NCBI GenBank assembly: GCA_034440615.1
Contig: JAOTOM010005097.1
Location: 740,001-804,000, forward strand
Length of the DNA stretch: 64,000 bases
Reading direction: 5' to 3'
From: Ashinkailepas kermadecensis
Lineage: Eukaryota > Arthropoda > Thecostraca > Neolepadidae
The notes beneath the pieces were generated by a model. The model was given only the letters and a program-made list of their open reading frames with translations, had not been told where the DNA came from and did no database searches. Of this stretch, positions 24,338 to 47,769 are shown one piece after another (the first letter of the stretch is position 1; every line of letters starts with the position of its first letter). Position numbers and translations under genes: made by a program.

Positions 24338-24592
24338 ATTTTCTTTTTCAGAAATCTTGACTGACAGCAAAATATTAGCAGAATGTAGTGGCTACTCTAA
24401 GCATACAAATTCTGCTTAAGGTACACTTTCCAGTTCCTGTGTCTTGTCCTGACTATCTGATAACAATATTTTCCTTAATCTAGGGGACTGGCGTACCTGC
24501 AGATACGGGCTCCCCTCATCGGGCACGGTACTCATCTCTGGGTGAGTGATGCTTGAGTATATGGGGAGCCAACCAGGTGAGAGAACCAGCAT
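24338..24592 (+). repeat. Direct repeat block, right copy, with an intact exon-like segment
   Basis: Paralogue of 21903-22170 on the other side of the retrotransposon. CpG sites in the exon-like part are retained here and mutated in the left copy, so this is the better-preserved copy. Confidence 0.85.
24484..24541. other. Candidate exon with usable splice sites on both strands
   Basis: Plus strand: acceptor TTCCTTAATCTAG, 58 nt reading AYLQIRAPLIGHGTHLW, donor CTGG-GTGAGT. Minus strand (24537-24497): acceptor CACTCACCCAG, then AG-ATG opening MSTVPDEGSPYLQ, donor CTGCAG-GTACGC. On the minus strand it would fit as a 5' exon of the zinc-finger gene. It would then open a short upstream reading frame, because phase 0 runs to a stop in exon 18727-18594. 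The strand cannot be decided. Confidence 0.35.
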
Positions 24593-24599
24593 TTTTTAG

Positions 24600-25245
24600 T
24601 GGCTACTAATAGCTTGTACCACAACAGCTACAGTGAGGTAATCCTGAACAACATTTTCATGTTCAGAATATGGCACACCACTATAAAATAATCATCTGTT
24701 TTAAAGTTGCTTTTTGCAAGTGGTTAGAGGATTTTCATTGAAAGGAACTGTTTGAATATGGATAGCTTGTTCATTTTTGTGTTCAGTACACACAGTACAA
24801 TTAATGGTTCAGCCATACAGAAGCAGCAGTAGAGCTATTTGTTGCATAATGCCTTAAGTGTTCAGAAACCCCCCTCTTCCCCAACATCAAATTTATTTCC
24901 TTATACCTATCTGGAGAAGTTGCCATTTCCAAAACAAATGAATATGAAGTGCATTCAAATTACATCAGGAAACATCTGGGTAACTGGGGAAACATCTGGT
25001 ACCTAGGCATATCTTATATTTTTGAAAATACCCTGGGGGCTTATTCTATGGGATTACCAAAGCGCCCCATTGTGATGAATCACAATATAACATTGTGTCA
25101 CATAATGACCTTGGCATGCACAAGCTCTCCACTCGAAGGAATCCCACCAGGCGGGTACATACTGGAGGGAAATCCGTACATGGGTATACCATTTTATTAG
25201 GTCCTGTTAAATCATTCGAAAGTCGAATGATATCAACAAACTTAC
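24600..25245. other. No feature recognised
   Basis: AT-rich DNA between the direct repeat and the candidate first exon at 25.25 kb. Confidence 0.4.
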
Positions 25246-25345
25246 CTAAAGCAGATACTGAATACGACTCAAACTTTAACCACACTACACACCTCCCCAC
25301 TCGGCGCGCAAACGAACAGGCGGCGTCTGCTGTTGTTGACAGGAA
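25246..25345 (-). other. Candidate non-coding first exon of the zinc-finger gene
   Basis: A local CpG-containing patch (GGCGCGCAAACG on plus) is followed on the minus strand by the strong donor TTTAG-GTAAGT at 25246/25245. It is the only such combination upstream of the first coding exon. The 5' limit is a guess and no TATA box is visible. On the plus strand the same patch ends in GGGAA-GTGAGT, so transcription could be divergent. Confidence 0.35.
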
Positions 25346-25871
25346 ACCAGCAGAAGGGAAGTGAGTAATGAAGATTTAATGAAGATATACATTTTCGGAC
25401 TTTCTCTGCTTTTCAGGTGTATGTAAATATTATTAAATCTCAATGGTAAGTTATTTTATACATATTACTCTGCAACATGGCCAATTCACTGTGCAAATGT
25501 TATTTTCACCGGTCCATCCTTCATCTCTATTATTGCGTCTTCTCTATTATTTAGTATAATTTCGCGAAATTCTCTTCCCTGATATAAAATGTACCAAACT
25601 TATTGACTGCAGTTCACTAAGTGAGACATTTAAGAAGTTAAACAATTAATCCGTTATTTGGCCATCTGTGAGCAAGTGCACAAGAACGATTTGTCCTAAT
25701 ATTCATGTTGTAATGTGAAATTTCGCAAGAAGCATGATCATAAATATGTCCATTATATACCTCTCGGTGATTGCCTATGCCAGAAAATGAACAAAGAGGA
25801 TGCGCTTGCGCTTACTTCAAGAGAAAACGCTTGCGCCGATGCCATGCATGCTCGAAAACGAAAAAAAAATG

Positions 25872-25879
25872 TATAAAAG
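25872..25879 (+). promoter_or_regulatory. TATA box candidate (TATAAAAG)
   Basis: TATAAAAG follows an A-tract and precedes GCGGGTGAC. It is about 170 bases upstream of the candidate exon at 26060, at a spacing that could give a start near 25905. It is one motif in AT-rich DNA, so chance is possible. Confidence 0.3.
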
Positions 25880-26059
25880 CGGGTGACAAAAGGATGTTAA
25901 TAGGTATATTTGAAGCCTGAATACCCTTTCAAGGTCTTGCATCAGCTGAGGGACATCAGAAGACCAACTGCGAATGACTCCATGCTTAAATTTCCATTAT
26001 GAATAGCTAGGCGCAGAAAATTCAGCAATGATTACGCATTATATGAAAATTGAACTTTC

Positions 26060-26271
26060 AGACACCCTTCTCTTTTGGAAGTTACCTTGTCCTCTACCCG
26101 GGTAAAATGCTAGATAAACTGTTTTTGAGACGTCCTTCGACTCCATACAACTTCGCCTTAGGCCTTAGTGATCAACTGGTAACCTCGGCCATCGATTCAA
26201 TTCAGCGAACCTTAGCTCTTGGCGATGGAACATGCGAACCGGCTTACATGTTTGATTTTGGGCGCATGAAT
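26060..26271 (+). CDS. Possible coding exon of an unrecognised plus-strand gene
   Basis: The acceptor is ATTGAACTTTCAG and the donor-like end GAATG-GTAATG. In between, about 70 codons are open: VLYPGKMLDKLFLRRP, LGLSDQLVTSAIDSIQRTLA, EPAYMFDFGRMNG. It is more protein-like than its surroundings, but I recognise no family. It could also be a remnant of a mobile element. Confidence 0.25.
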
Positions 26272-26830
26272 GGTAATGTTTTCCCCTGGAGATGAAGCGT
26301 ATGGTGCGTTTGATGAACTCGAATTGCTTTTTGTTTGTTTTCGTTGTCGTTGTTTGTTTGTGATCATGATCGGTGCTGCATGGGCGTACCTATTCTTGAT
26401 TTCAAAATTCAGTGGGCGGATGAGATATATTTTGCGCGTGCTTTTAACATCTAGGCATGTACAATCAACTTGGTTGCCTAGGTGCCTACCTAGGTAAGCA
26501 ATAATGTTTTGTTCTCATAATGCCTATTGCAATAGACCACACAGCCTGTCATTGTAGGAACAACCTTATGATTCTATAAACCGAAAATGTTGTGAAGAGC
26601 TGTGCAGAGTATTGTTGAGTTAAGGGCAATTATAAAAAGTATCCAAATGCTCATATTAAGTAAAACAGGATTATCAATTGGTCTAATATATTTCTGTCAT
26701 GGCTGTTCTTTGGAGACAGAATAAATACACAGACATTTTAGGTAAATTTTTTATAAAATGTGTTGGGAATTTTGGGAATACTTATTCAGAATATGATGTT
26801 CATGAACATGACTAAGAATATGTGACGGCT

Positions 26831-27293
26831 TTCTTTACCTATCGGCCGACACATACTGCCAAGGTTAGTGATTTGTAAAGAGGTGTACAATGGGGAACAG
26901 TGACGTCACAGGAGTCGGGAGTCAATGTGTTAGGTTAGGTTATGTTAGGTTAGGTAGTAATCTTTACCTTTCGGCTGACACATACTGCCAAGGTTAGTGA
27001 TTTGTAAAGAGTTGCAATGTCTGCAATGAGACTATACAATGTCGCATATATTTCATGACGTCATGGCCAAAAAATTGTCTTCGGAGGATTCTGTTTTCCC
27101 GGTTAGGCTAGGTTAGGTTAGGTTGGATTATATTATGCTATGATACATTTTGTATATTATGCTACATTATCTTAGTCCAGGTTAGGTGGTAATCTTTACA
27201 GACACCCGACTCCTGTGATGTCACTGTTCCCCATGGTACACCTCTTTACAAATCACTAACCTTGGCAGTATGTGTCGGCCGAAAGGTAAAGAT
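26831..27293. mobile_element. Fold-back element 1 (inverted arms of about 89 bp)
   Basis: The left arm 26831-26919 is repeated inverted at 27205-27293. It includes CGGCCGACACATACTGCC, GATTTGTAAAGAGGTGTAC and GTGACGTCAC. A partial third copy of the arm lies at about 26953-27011, and several GGTTAGGTTAGG runs fill the interior. Confidence 0.8.
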
Positions 27294-28146
27294 TACCGGT
27301 TAGGTTAGGTTAGTGCCCGTCATCAACACCCGACTCCTGTGACGTCACTTCCCTGAATTCTGTGACGTCACTAGTCTGTTGTACAGCGGCAATTTGCTCT
27401 CCCGTCTAGTTGCTTTTCATCCTTCCAAGTCATTCCTTGCTTCAACTAAACATTCCAGGCATGAACTAAAAAAGTGCATCGCATCGAAGAACATTTATTA
27501 TTAACAAGAATTGGTTTCACTCAATTTGTTCAGCTTCTTCATTCACAAAAATTGTTTCTTTGTGGTGAGAATAGAACTATTTTAGATGGATTGTTTTAGC
27601 ATAATTTTATTTAAACCATTTTATATTCCAAAACCCATATCCCAATAGACGGCAAGTAACAAATCAGTCGGTGCACTAGCGTCCTACTCATGGGGTGTGT
27701 TGTGAATATTTGTTAGTTGTGTGGTGTGAGCATGTCAGGAGTGTCAGGTATGGATTTATAAACTTGGTAGACATGGATTAAGTATACTTTTGTTATCATT
27801 TTCTCTGCAATTGCTCAGGATGTTGGCTTATAACCACATCCTTCACTAATTTATCCATAGCACCAATTTGTCATCTGGCAGTCATTCATTGGCTGCCCGA
27901 TGCCATAGAGCTGAGTAGTCTCCACGTAAATCAGAAAGCGTATTGCAGTTTGCTGATGTTCACAAGTTTAATTATGCTTATTTCAGCAGCATCAAAAGTA
28001 AAACCTATTTCGTTATTAAACCTAATGTGAGAATTATATTTGGTGGTCACTTTTAATTTATGCAGATCACTATGCTGGGTCTTCTCCCTCTATCTTGTTC
28101 CTGAGACCATGTGACCTGAGAGCAAATTTCCGCTGTAAAACCAGCT

Positions 28147-28815
28147 ACTGTTCCCCACTGTACACCTCTTTACAAACCACTAACCTTGGCAGTATGTGTT
28201 GGCCAAAAGGTAAAGATTACCTATGTGACCACTCATTTTCGGTGCTGATGCTTACTTTTCAATTTGGACGATGACGTCACATTGGTATGGTGCAATGACG
28301 TCATAGGTATGGCACTGAGGCTTTGACTGGCTAATGCTACAAGCAGTTCACATACCTTAATGAGATGGTCAAAGTAGCTTAACCTAAACTAACCTAACCC
28401 AACCTAGCCTAGCCTAACCTAACCTAACCTAACCTAACCTAACCTAACCTAACCTGCTTACCTCTTGGTTTATCATAGCTATCATTTATGTAATGTGCCA
28501 TGAGGTTAGGTTGACTGGCTAATGCTACAAATGGTTCACATACCTTAATGAGATGGTTGAAGTAGCTTAACCTAACCTAACCCAATCCTACCTAACCTGC
28601 TTACCTCTTGGTTTATCATAGCTATAATTTATATAATGTACCATGAGGTTAGGTCAGGTTAAGCTACTTCGACCATCTCATTAAGGTATGTGAACCATTT
28701 GTAGCATTAGCCAGTTGAAGCCTCTGTGCCATACCTATGACATCATCACACAGTACCAATGTGATGTCATCGTCCAAATTGAAAAGTAAGCATCAGCACC
28801 AAAAATGAGTGGTTG
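28147..28815. mobile_element. Fold-back element 2 with (AACCT)n interior
   Basis: The arms 28226-28385 and 28650-28815 are inverted copies (GAGTGG ends, GATGACGTCA, TAATGAGATGGTC). The centre holds about a dozen AACCT repeats at 28380-28452 and a second partial arm copy. The left flank 28147-28222 is an extra copy of the element 1 arm. Confidence 0.8.
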
Positions 28816-28966
28816 CATCTTCTTAGTCACATTCATAAACATCATATTCTGAAAAACAATTCCAAAAAATCCCAACACACCTTTTATTAAAAAAATTACC
28901 ACATTTTATGCACATGCTATATAGGATGCCTACCTACCATGCATGCATGCCTACCTACCTATATAT

Positions 28967-29340
28967 ATCAGGCCATCTACCAATATTGACAAAATCATCA
29001 TTGAATTCAATGTAACTACCATCTTTAAATTCCAACATAGCAATGGGCATTGTAACAAGTGCATGTGATGTGACACTAGCAGAGTAAAAGTTTTTGTCAC
29101 TTCCTTAAACACTCTCCACACATCTATTCATTACACTCTATACACAAATAGACATATACAGAGAATGTGTATAGAGATGTATGGGGTAGATGTATAGAGA
29201 GGGTATGTAGGGAAGTGACAAACTTTTTTACTCTGCTAGTGTTGCATCACACATACCTGTTACAATGCCCATTGCTATGTTGGAATTTAAATATGGTAAA
29301 TACATGGACTTAGATGATTTTGTCAATATTGGTAGATGGC

Positions 29341-29398
<58 letters not shown>
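28967..29398. mobile_element. Fold-back element 3 next to (TA)n
   Basis: The arms 28967-29104 and 29213-29349 are inverted repeats (CAGGCCATCTACCAATATTG, CAATGGGCATTGTAAC). The right end runs into (TA)n at 29343-29398. TA flanks suggest a TA-targeting MITE. Confidence 0.78.
29343..29398. repeat. (TA)n microsatellite
   Basis: About 28 uninterrupted TA dinucleotides at the outer end of fold-back element 3. Confidence 0.95.
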
Positions 29399-29399
<1 letters not shown>

Positions 29400-29529
29400 C
29401 TTGTTATCAATGCTTTTAGGTTGTCTGGAGTGGGAAGACCATTGATTAACAGTCCAAGGACATCATGATGGTACAATGCATGCATCATATGCTTACATAG
29501 AAATCACTGTATTATTATGCTTTAAGGTG

Positions 29530-31365
29530 GTAAGAACTAAGAAGACAAGTGTTTACACACATTTATTGTCTCCATAAAGCAAACAATTGCATTAGGTTTG
29601 GCTAGGTTAGGTTAGTTTAGGTTTTCTAAGTTGGAAAAGTTATATTTTCTTCAAAAGCAGCTTATGTTAGGCTAGGTTAGGTTGGGTTATGATTTTAAAT
29701 TCATAAAATTTTCAGAAAACGAATTTCTTTACATTATAAAATTGATCTTTTCTGAGAAGGGAGGTTAAGCTAGGTTAGGTTATGTTGCACTTGTATTTGA
29801 TTGTTTAAGCATTTCTTTTTATGCTATGTTACCAAACTCAAAGCTCCATTTTTTTTTGCTCACAACTTAGGTAGCTCAGTTGGTAGAGCATCAGACTTGA
29901 TCTCAAGATTGTGGGTTCGAATCTCACTACTGACAGGATTTACCGAGTCCACCCGTGACCAATCAGCGTGAGAGGTTGGCGACACCATATAACCTAGCAG
30001 TTGAATGTGTTGCAAAAGAACCCAAGGACATTTGCTCACAACTTGAAAAGTAAGCATTTGCACCTACAATGAGTGGTACCCTGATCTTAATCACATTGAT
30101 AAACATATCATTGCATGGAATTATAAATTCCAAGAATTCACAAAACACCTTAAAGCACAAATTTACTAAAATCATGGTCTTCCATCACTGGCTGTGCCTG
30201 CATGACTCATATTTTGGAACAGCTTGTGCTGCAATAGCTGCAATTTATTACTGTGTCTTTTAAACCACCTCATACCAAAGCTTGAAAAGCATACTAGAGG
30301 TGTGCAACTAGGCATTTCTACAAATATTTGGGATAAATTTACAGTTTAAGGTAATTTCTGATTTCTTGGAATTTCTTTTTTAATGCAGTGTCTATGTATG
30401 TGCTGAACATGAGATGACTACTCATTTCCTCTAACAATGCATACTTTTTGGTTGTGAGGCAAAATGGTATTAGTGCAGTTTAAGGTAACCATGATACAAA
30501 TTTTACAAACGTTTTACCTTCATGAAGCATGCAGTGTTTGGGTTAGGTTTCGTGAAGTTAGATTAGTTTATGCTTTTGTTCTAAGTTAGAAAAATTTTGA
30601 TATTTTTTTTCTGCATAGACAGTCCAGGCTAGCCTAGGTTGGGTTTTTTAATTATATAAATTATTTAGAACAAAAAACTTGTTTTGAAATATTCCATTTA
30701 AAAAAGAATTTGCCTTCTTGCATGGAAGGTTAGGCTAGATGAGGTTAAGTAATGTTACATCTTTATCTTTATTTTAAACATTACTTGTTATGCTGTCACC
30801 CAATTCCAAGCCATTTTTTAGGTATTATTGGGTATTTGGCTTCCCAACTGAAAAATATGCATTTGCAGAGGAAATGAGTGGTCACATGTTCAGCACATTG
30901 ATAAACATTGCATTACAAAAGAAATTATAGGAAATACAAAATTACCTTAAGCTGCAAATTTACCAGAAAAATAACACCCAAAAAGGGGTTTGGAGTTGGG
31001 TAATATAGCATAAAATGTTATGTCCAAAATAGTGAGAAAAAAAATGTAACAACCTTACCTAACCTAATCTAACCTTCAATGCAAGAAAGGAAATTCTTTT
31101 TTTTCAATTGAAAGTTTCCAAACATTTTCTTCTCTAAACAACTTTCAAATAAAAAAAGAACCCAACCTAACCTAAGCTATCCTGAATTGTTTTTGAAGAA
31201 AAAATGAACAGGAACTCAATGCTTTTTTGGGTGTTTTTTTTCTAACTAAACACAAAAACCTAATCTAACTTAACCAAACCTAACCCATATATATGCTTCA
31301 TGGAAGTAAAATGTGTGTAAAACTTGTCTTGTGGTTACCTTAAACTGCAATAATACCATAATTGG
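29530..31365. mobile_element. Cluster of inverted and direct copies of one TTAGG-bearing element
   Basis: Two modules recur in different orientations. The larger one, with AGGTTAGGCTAG-type motifs, is at 29530-29850, again direct at 30465-30830 and inverted at 30975-31365. The smaller one, with AATGAGTGGT and ATTGATAAACAT, is at 30046-30190, direct at 30840-30965 and inverted at 30330-30450. I see no coding capacity. The arrangement implies several rounds of insertion or inversion. Confidence 0.72.
29869..30030 (+). mobile_element. tRNA-derived SINE, Lys-like head, with 14-bp target duplication
   Basis: Head: GGTAGCTCAGTTGGTAGAGC and box B GGTTCGAATCTC. The body is ACCAATCAGCGTGAGAGG. It is flanked by TTTGCTCACAACTT at 29855-29868 and 30031-30044. 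It is inserted between the two modules of the fold-back cluster. Confidence 0.92.
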
Positions 31366-31379
31366 ATGTCCTTGTGTCT

Positions 31380-32820
31380 TTCACAAGCTTTAGTTCCCAT
31401 AGCATTTCTTCTGAAAATATCCAAGCAAATTGCCTGCTTGCAGTCCCTTAGGACCTCTTTTTGTGAACTAGGCAAGAAAAGTTTGATAGCTCACACCAGT
31501 TGGATAATAATGCCTTCAGGATCATTGGTGCCCTTTCAGCCCAAGCTTTCTTTGTGGATAGGTAGATATTGCTTGTGGACTCCAAAATGGAAGATTGTGT
31601 TTGTAGTTCATATGGCACCATGGTGAAGTAGAGAAATCTCTCCACATATGAAGACAAATCTGTGTAGCCTATTTAAACAAGGGTTTGTATGTGATCTAAC
31701 ATCCATGAGTTGTATTTCATCAGACAACTGTAGTTTTGACAAGATTCAACATGAGTATGTTTTAAGAGACCCAACATCCACATGTTTTATGAGATCCACC
31801 ATCCATAGGTTTCATGGAATCTAATGTTCATATGCTTTGCGATCTATATGCTTTGCTACCTATGTTCAAGAGGCTACTGGATGAAAACTGGTATGGTGCC
31901 CAGCAGGAGCATTCGTTTTCATTAGTTGTGTGAGATGTTGAATTGGGTATGGTAGGATATCTAAGTTTGTTGCAAAAGTATGTTGTTTAAAACAGAGTTA
32001 AAGTCCTTCAGGCTCAAGTTTAAGTCATTGGTGTAGTCATATGTATGTTCACTCTTATTTTGGTAGATGTATATGATATAAACACATATCATTGACAATG
32101 ATAAGAAATACCACCCCATCAAAAAATTTTATTTTATAACAGACCATATCATAGGTCTGTTATGCAATACTATAGAAGTTATGCATCTCGTAACACCAGG
32201 AATTATGTCATGAAATGCTTGTATGTCAAAATCCTTATTGGGGAGCATAAGACTAATGCTTATACATGACAAATGTTTAGAAATGAGGCATCAAAACCAT
32301 TAACCCACATCAAGAAGCATGATGTTGATACTTCTTGGGGAACAATGTCTAGTAATTGTTCATAAAGTGGTTCATTCTACACTATTTCATGAGTAATTTA
32401 TTGTTCAGCAGGTGAGTTACCAGCCCAGAATTGAATGACAGTGTACTATATAATATCAGACTTAGAAGAAATATAAGTCTGATACTAGACTAATATCAAA
32501 ATTGGAAGAAGCTGGACTAAATATATAATCATGGTATGGCTGTGACACTAATGGTCTGATCACAATATGGTATGGTAGTACTGAGTATGTACACATTGAA
32601 TACATAAATCCAAATATTCAGTGGTTGGGTAGGTAATTTTTTTTATAAACATGAAAATTGTTTGTAATGTAATGTATATATGGAAAAACCTAAAACGGTG
32701 AACTTCCCACAATTCAAGTTTTACCCACTTTGAACCAGTTATGGCTTGTTAACACCACTGCCTTGGACAAACCTGTTTTTTTTCTGGCTTTGTGCCACTA
32801 TTAGGTTTTACGTAATCCAG
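31380..32820. other. AT-rich DNA with a degenerate (GATCCAACATCCATAGGTTT)n repeat
   Basis: Variants of ATCCAACATCCATAGG-TTT occur at about 31700-31830, 32810-32830 and 33020-33085, with a related form at 21508-21570. No gene is seen in this interval. Confidence 0.5.
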
Positions 32821-32837
32821 CATCTGTAGGTGTTGCC

Positions 32838-33005
32838 AGGGACAAGTAGTCTATGGGTAAGTTGCCCATCTCACGATCAAAATATTGTGGGTTTGAGTCT
32901 CGCCTGTCGCTACTCTTCACCTGCGGCCATTCGGCGTGAGATATTGGCGACGCTACATGACTCAATGGTCGATGTGTCGTAAAACCAATAGCCACCAACC
33001 ACCAG
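32838..33005 (+). mobile_element. tRNA-derived SINE, Val-type head, with 13-bp target duplication
   Basis: Head: GGGACAAGTAGTCTATGGGT, CATCTCACGATC, box B-like GGTTTGAGTCTC. The body is TTCGGCGTGAGATATTGG and GTGTCGTAAAACCAATAGCC. TGTAGGTGTTGCC flanks it at 32825-32837 and 33006-33018. Confidence 0.9.
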
Positions 33006-33089
33006 TGTAGGTGTTGCCCAATCCAACATCCATAGGTTTTACCTGATCAACCGTCCATAGGTTTCTAATGATCCAACATCCATATGCTA

Positions 33090-33587
33090 GGTTGGATTTG
33101 GTAAAGTTTGGCTAGGTAAGGCATATACTGAAGACCCAGAGGTGGTTGGAAGGTAGGCAGTCTAGTCTCCTGCTTTGGTACCCTGTGGCATGGAACCCTT
33201 GCATGCTTAACATGCACATGAGGATTCTGAATAACCATGAGCATGAGTTTTGAAAACAGCCTTGTCCCGGTTTTCTGCGGCATGTAGTGCCCTGGGAGCC
33301 TCAACTTATTTTATGTTGCACATAATTTTCCCATACTATCATCAGTAGATCTCTTGTGTACTCATCTTTCAAATATTGACTCTCCACTTCTTCCCCAGGC
33401 CTTAGACTTATCTCCTCCCCAGACTTTTCCAGCTCGCACTAGGTTCATCACTCCCTGCCTACCTACGTCACGTTCTCCCGATATTCCTGTATTGTTTATC
33501 AGTGGGATGGCTTGTTCCAATTATCAACAGCTTGTGTTTGCTATTGCAGAGTGACATATTTCTAATTTGCTGCTTCAATCAAATGTC
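33090..33587. other. Region upstream of the pinin gene
   Basis: This presumably contains the promoter and 5' untranslated region of the pinin homologue. I see no TATA box or convincing initiator. A C/T-rich stretch at 33380-33470 precedes the start codon by about 120 bases. Confidence 0.35.
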
Positions 33588-46709
<13,122 letters not shown>

Positions 46710-47285
46710 ACTTGACTAGCTGTGCTGTGCCGGCACTGTTATTCGTCGCGGTAAGTGTCGATGCGCCTCTGGAGGTGCTGGGATGGCCACACATCTACAT
46801 CCTATGATGGGGAGGGGCTGGCGTTTGTCATGCCTGGATAGGAACTGTGCCTGTATAGTAAGGAACGGTATGCGTCCGGCGAGCCTCACTATGGTGAGAA
46901 ACGGTGTGTACAGGCAGTTTCCTAAAATATAAAATTTGTATGGACGTCAAGACGATTGAAGCATTTGCAACCTCTTGTAGCAGAGTTGTGATATGAATTG
47001 GCTCCATGAAATTTGACCGTATTCTACTCGAACGTTTATGACGAATCTTACCACACTCTATTTTGACGTTAATATTCTGATCGGTTTTGTTCGTAGATGG
47101 TGACTTCATGGTTTGACATGTTTGCGTATTAATTGTTGTATTTCTTTCGACGCCATCACAGGTGGTGCCGTCCGGTACAACTTGACCAGAGGCGTATGTC
47201 CTCATCTCACGTATTTCGTCCAAAATTGTAAAATTTGGTACCTTAGTTTTAAGCCCGTGACTCGAACGGTTTTTTACTTATGGCC
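46710..47285. other. 3' flank of the pinin gene
   Basis: Expected to hold the 3' untranslated region. No canonical AATAAA was found close to the stop, so the polyadenylation site is not assigned. Confidence 0.4.
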
Positions 47286-47289
47286 TCGG

Positions 47290-47765
47290 ATATTTTTCAA
47301 AGCTCACCAAAGATGAGTTTCTTTGATCAGTATAGCAATCCGTTTTCCTCAATGCAAACATAAAATGCTTGTCAAGTACCGTCACATCGGGAAGCTTCCT
47401 CGAAAACCCCTCGTGTGGGTCGCGATCTCTCCAAAGGGAATGTCTGCACCATTATCTGCACCAGTTATCAGTTAACGTGAGCGTGCATGGTGCTGTGTAC
47501 CGCGCGGAGTGCGTCTGTCGGATTCTGCTGCCGTACGTTCGCACACACCACCCAGATGATGATCATGTGTTTGGCTAGACCTGGCCGGGCACATTACGCG
47601 CGTGACACCGGACTCCTGTTGGAGGAAGCCGACGTGGCCGTTATACAGCGGGACAGTGACATTCAAAACGTGCCCCAGTTGCGCCCGACAGGGCACTTCT
47701 GGGGAAAATTTAAACAGGAGATATACGAGGGCGGCTGGATAGCTGCAACTGAGAAACAGCTGGGG
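47290..47765 (+). pseudogene. Tc1/mariner-type transposase remnant
   Basis: Pieces in shifting frames align end to end with a DDE transposase C-terminal half: KLTKDEFL, then GKLPRKPLVWVAISPKGMS, then HGAVYRAECVCRILLPYV with HHPDDDHVF. These are followed by RAHYARDTGLLLEEADVAVI and QLRPTGHFWGKFKQEIYEGG. At least two frameshifts break it. The third catalytic acid, normally the Glu of RPIExFW, is Gly here, so the copy is inactive. Terminal repeats are not recognised. Confidence 0.8.
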
Positions 47766-47769
47766 AGTT

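Noticed and set aside
28380..28452. True telomere or internal telomeric tract
   Set aside because: The (AACCT)n run is short, impure and sits in the loop of a fold-back element.
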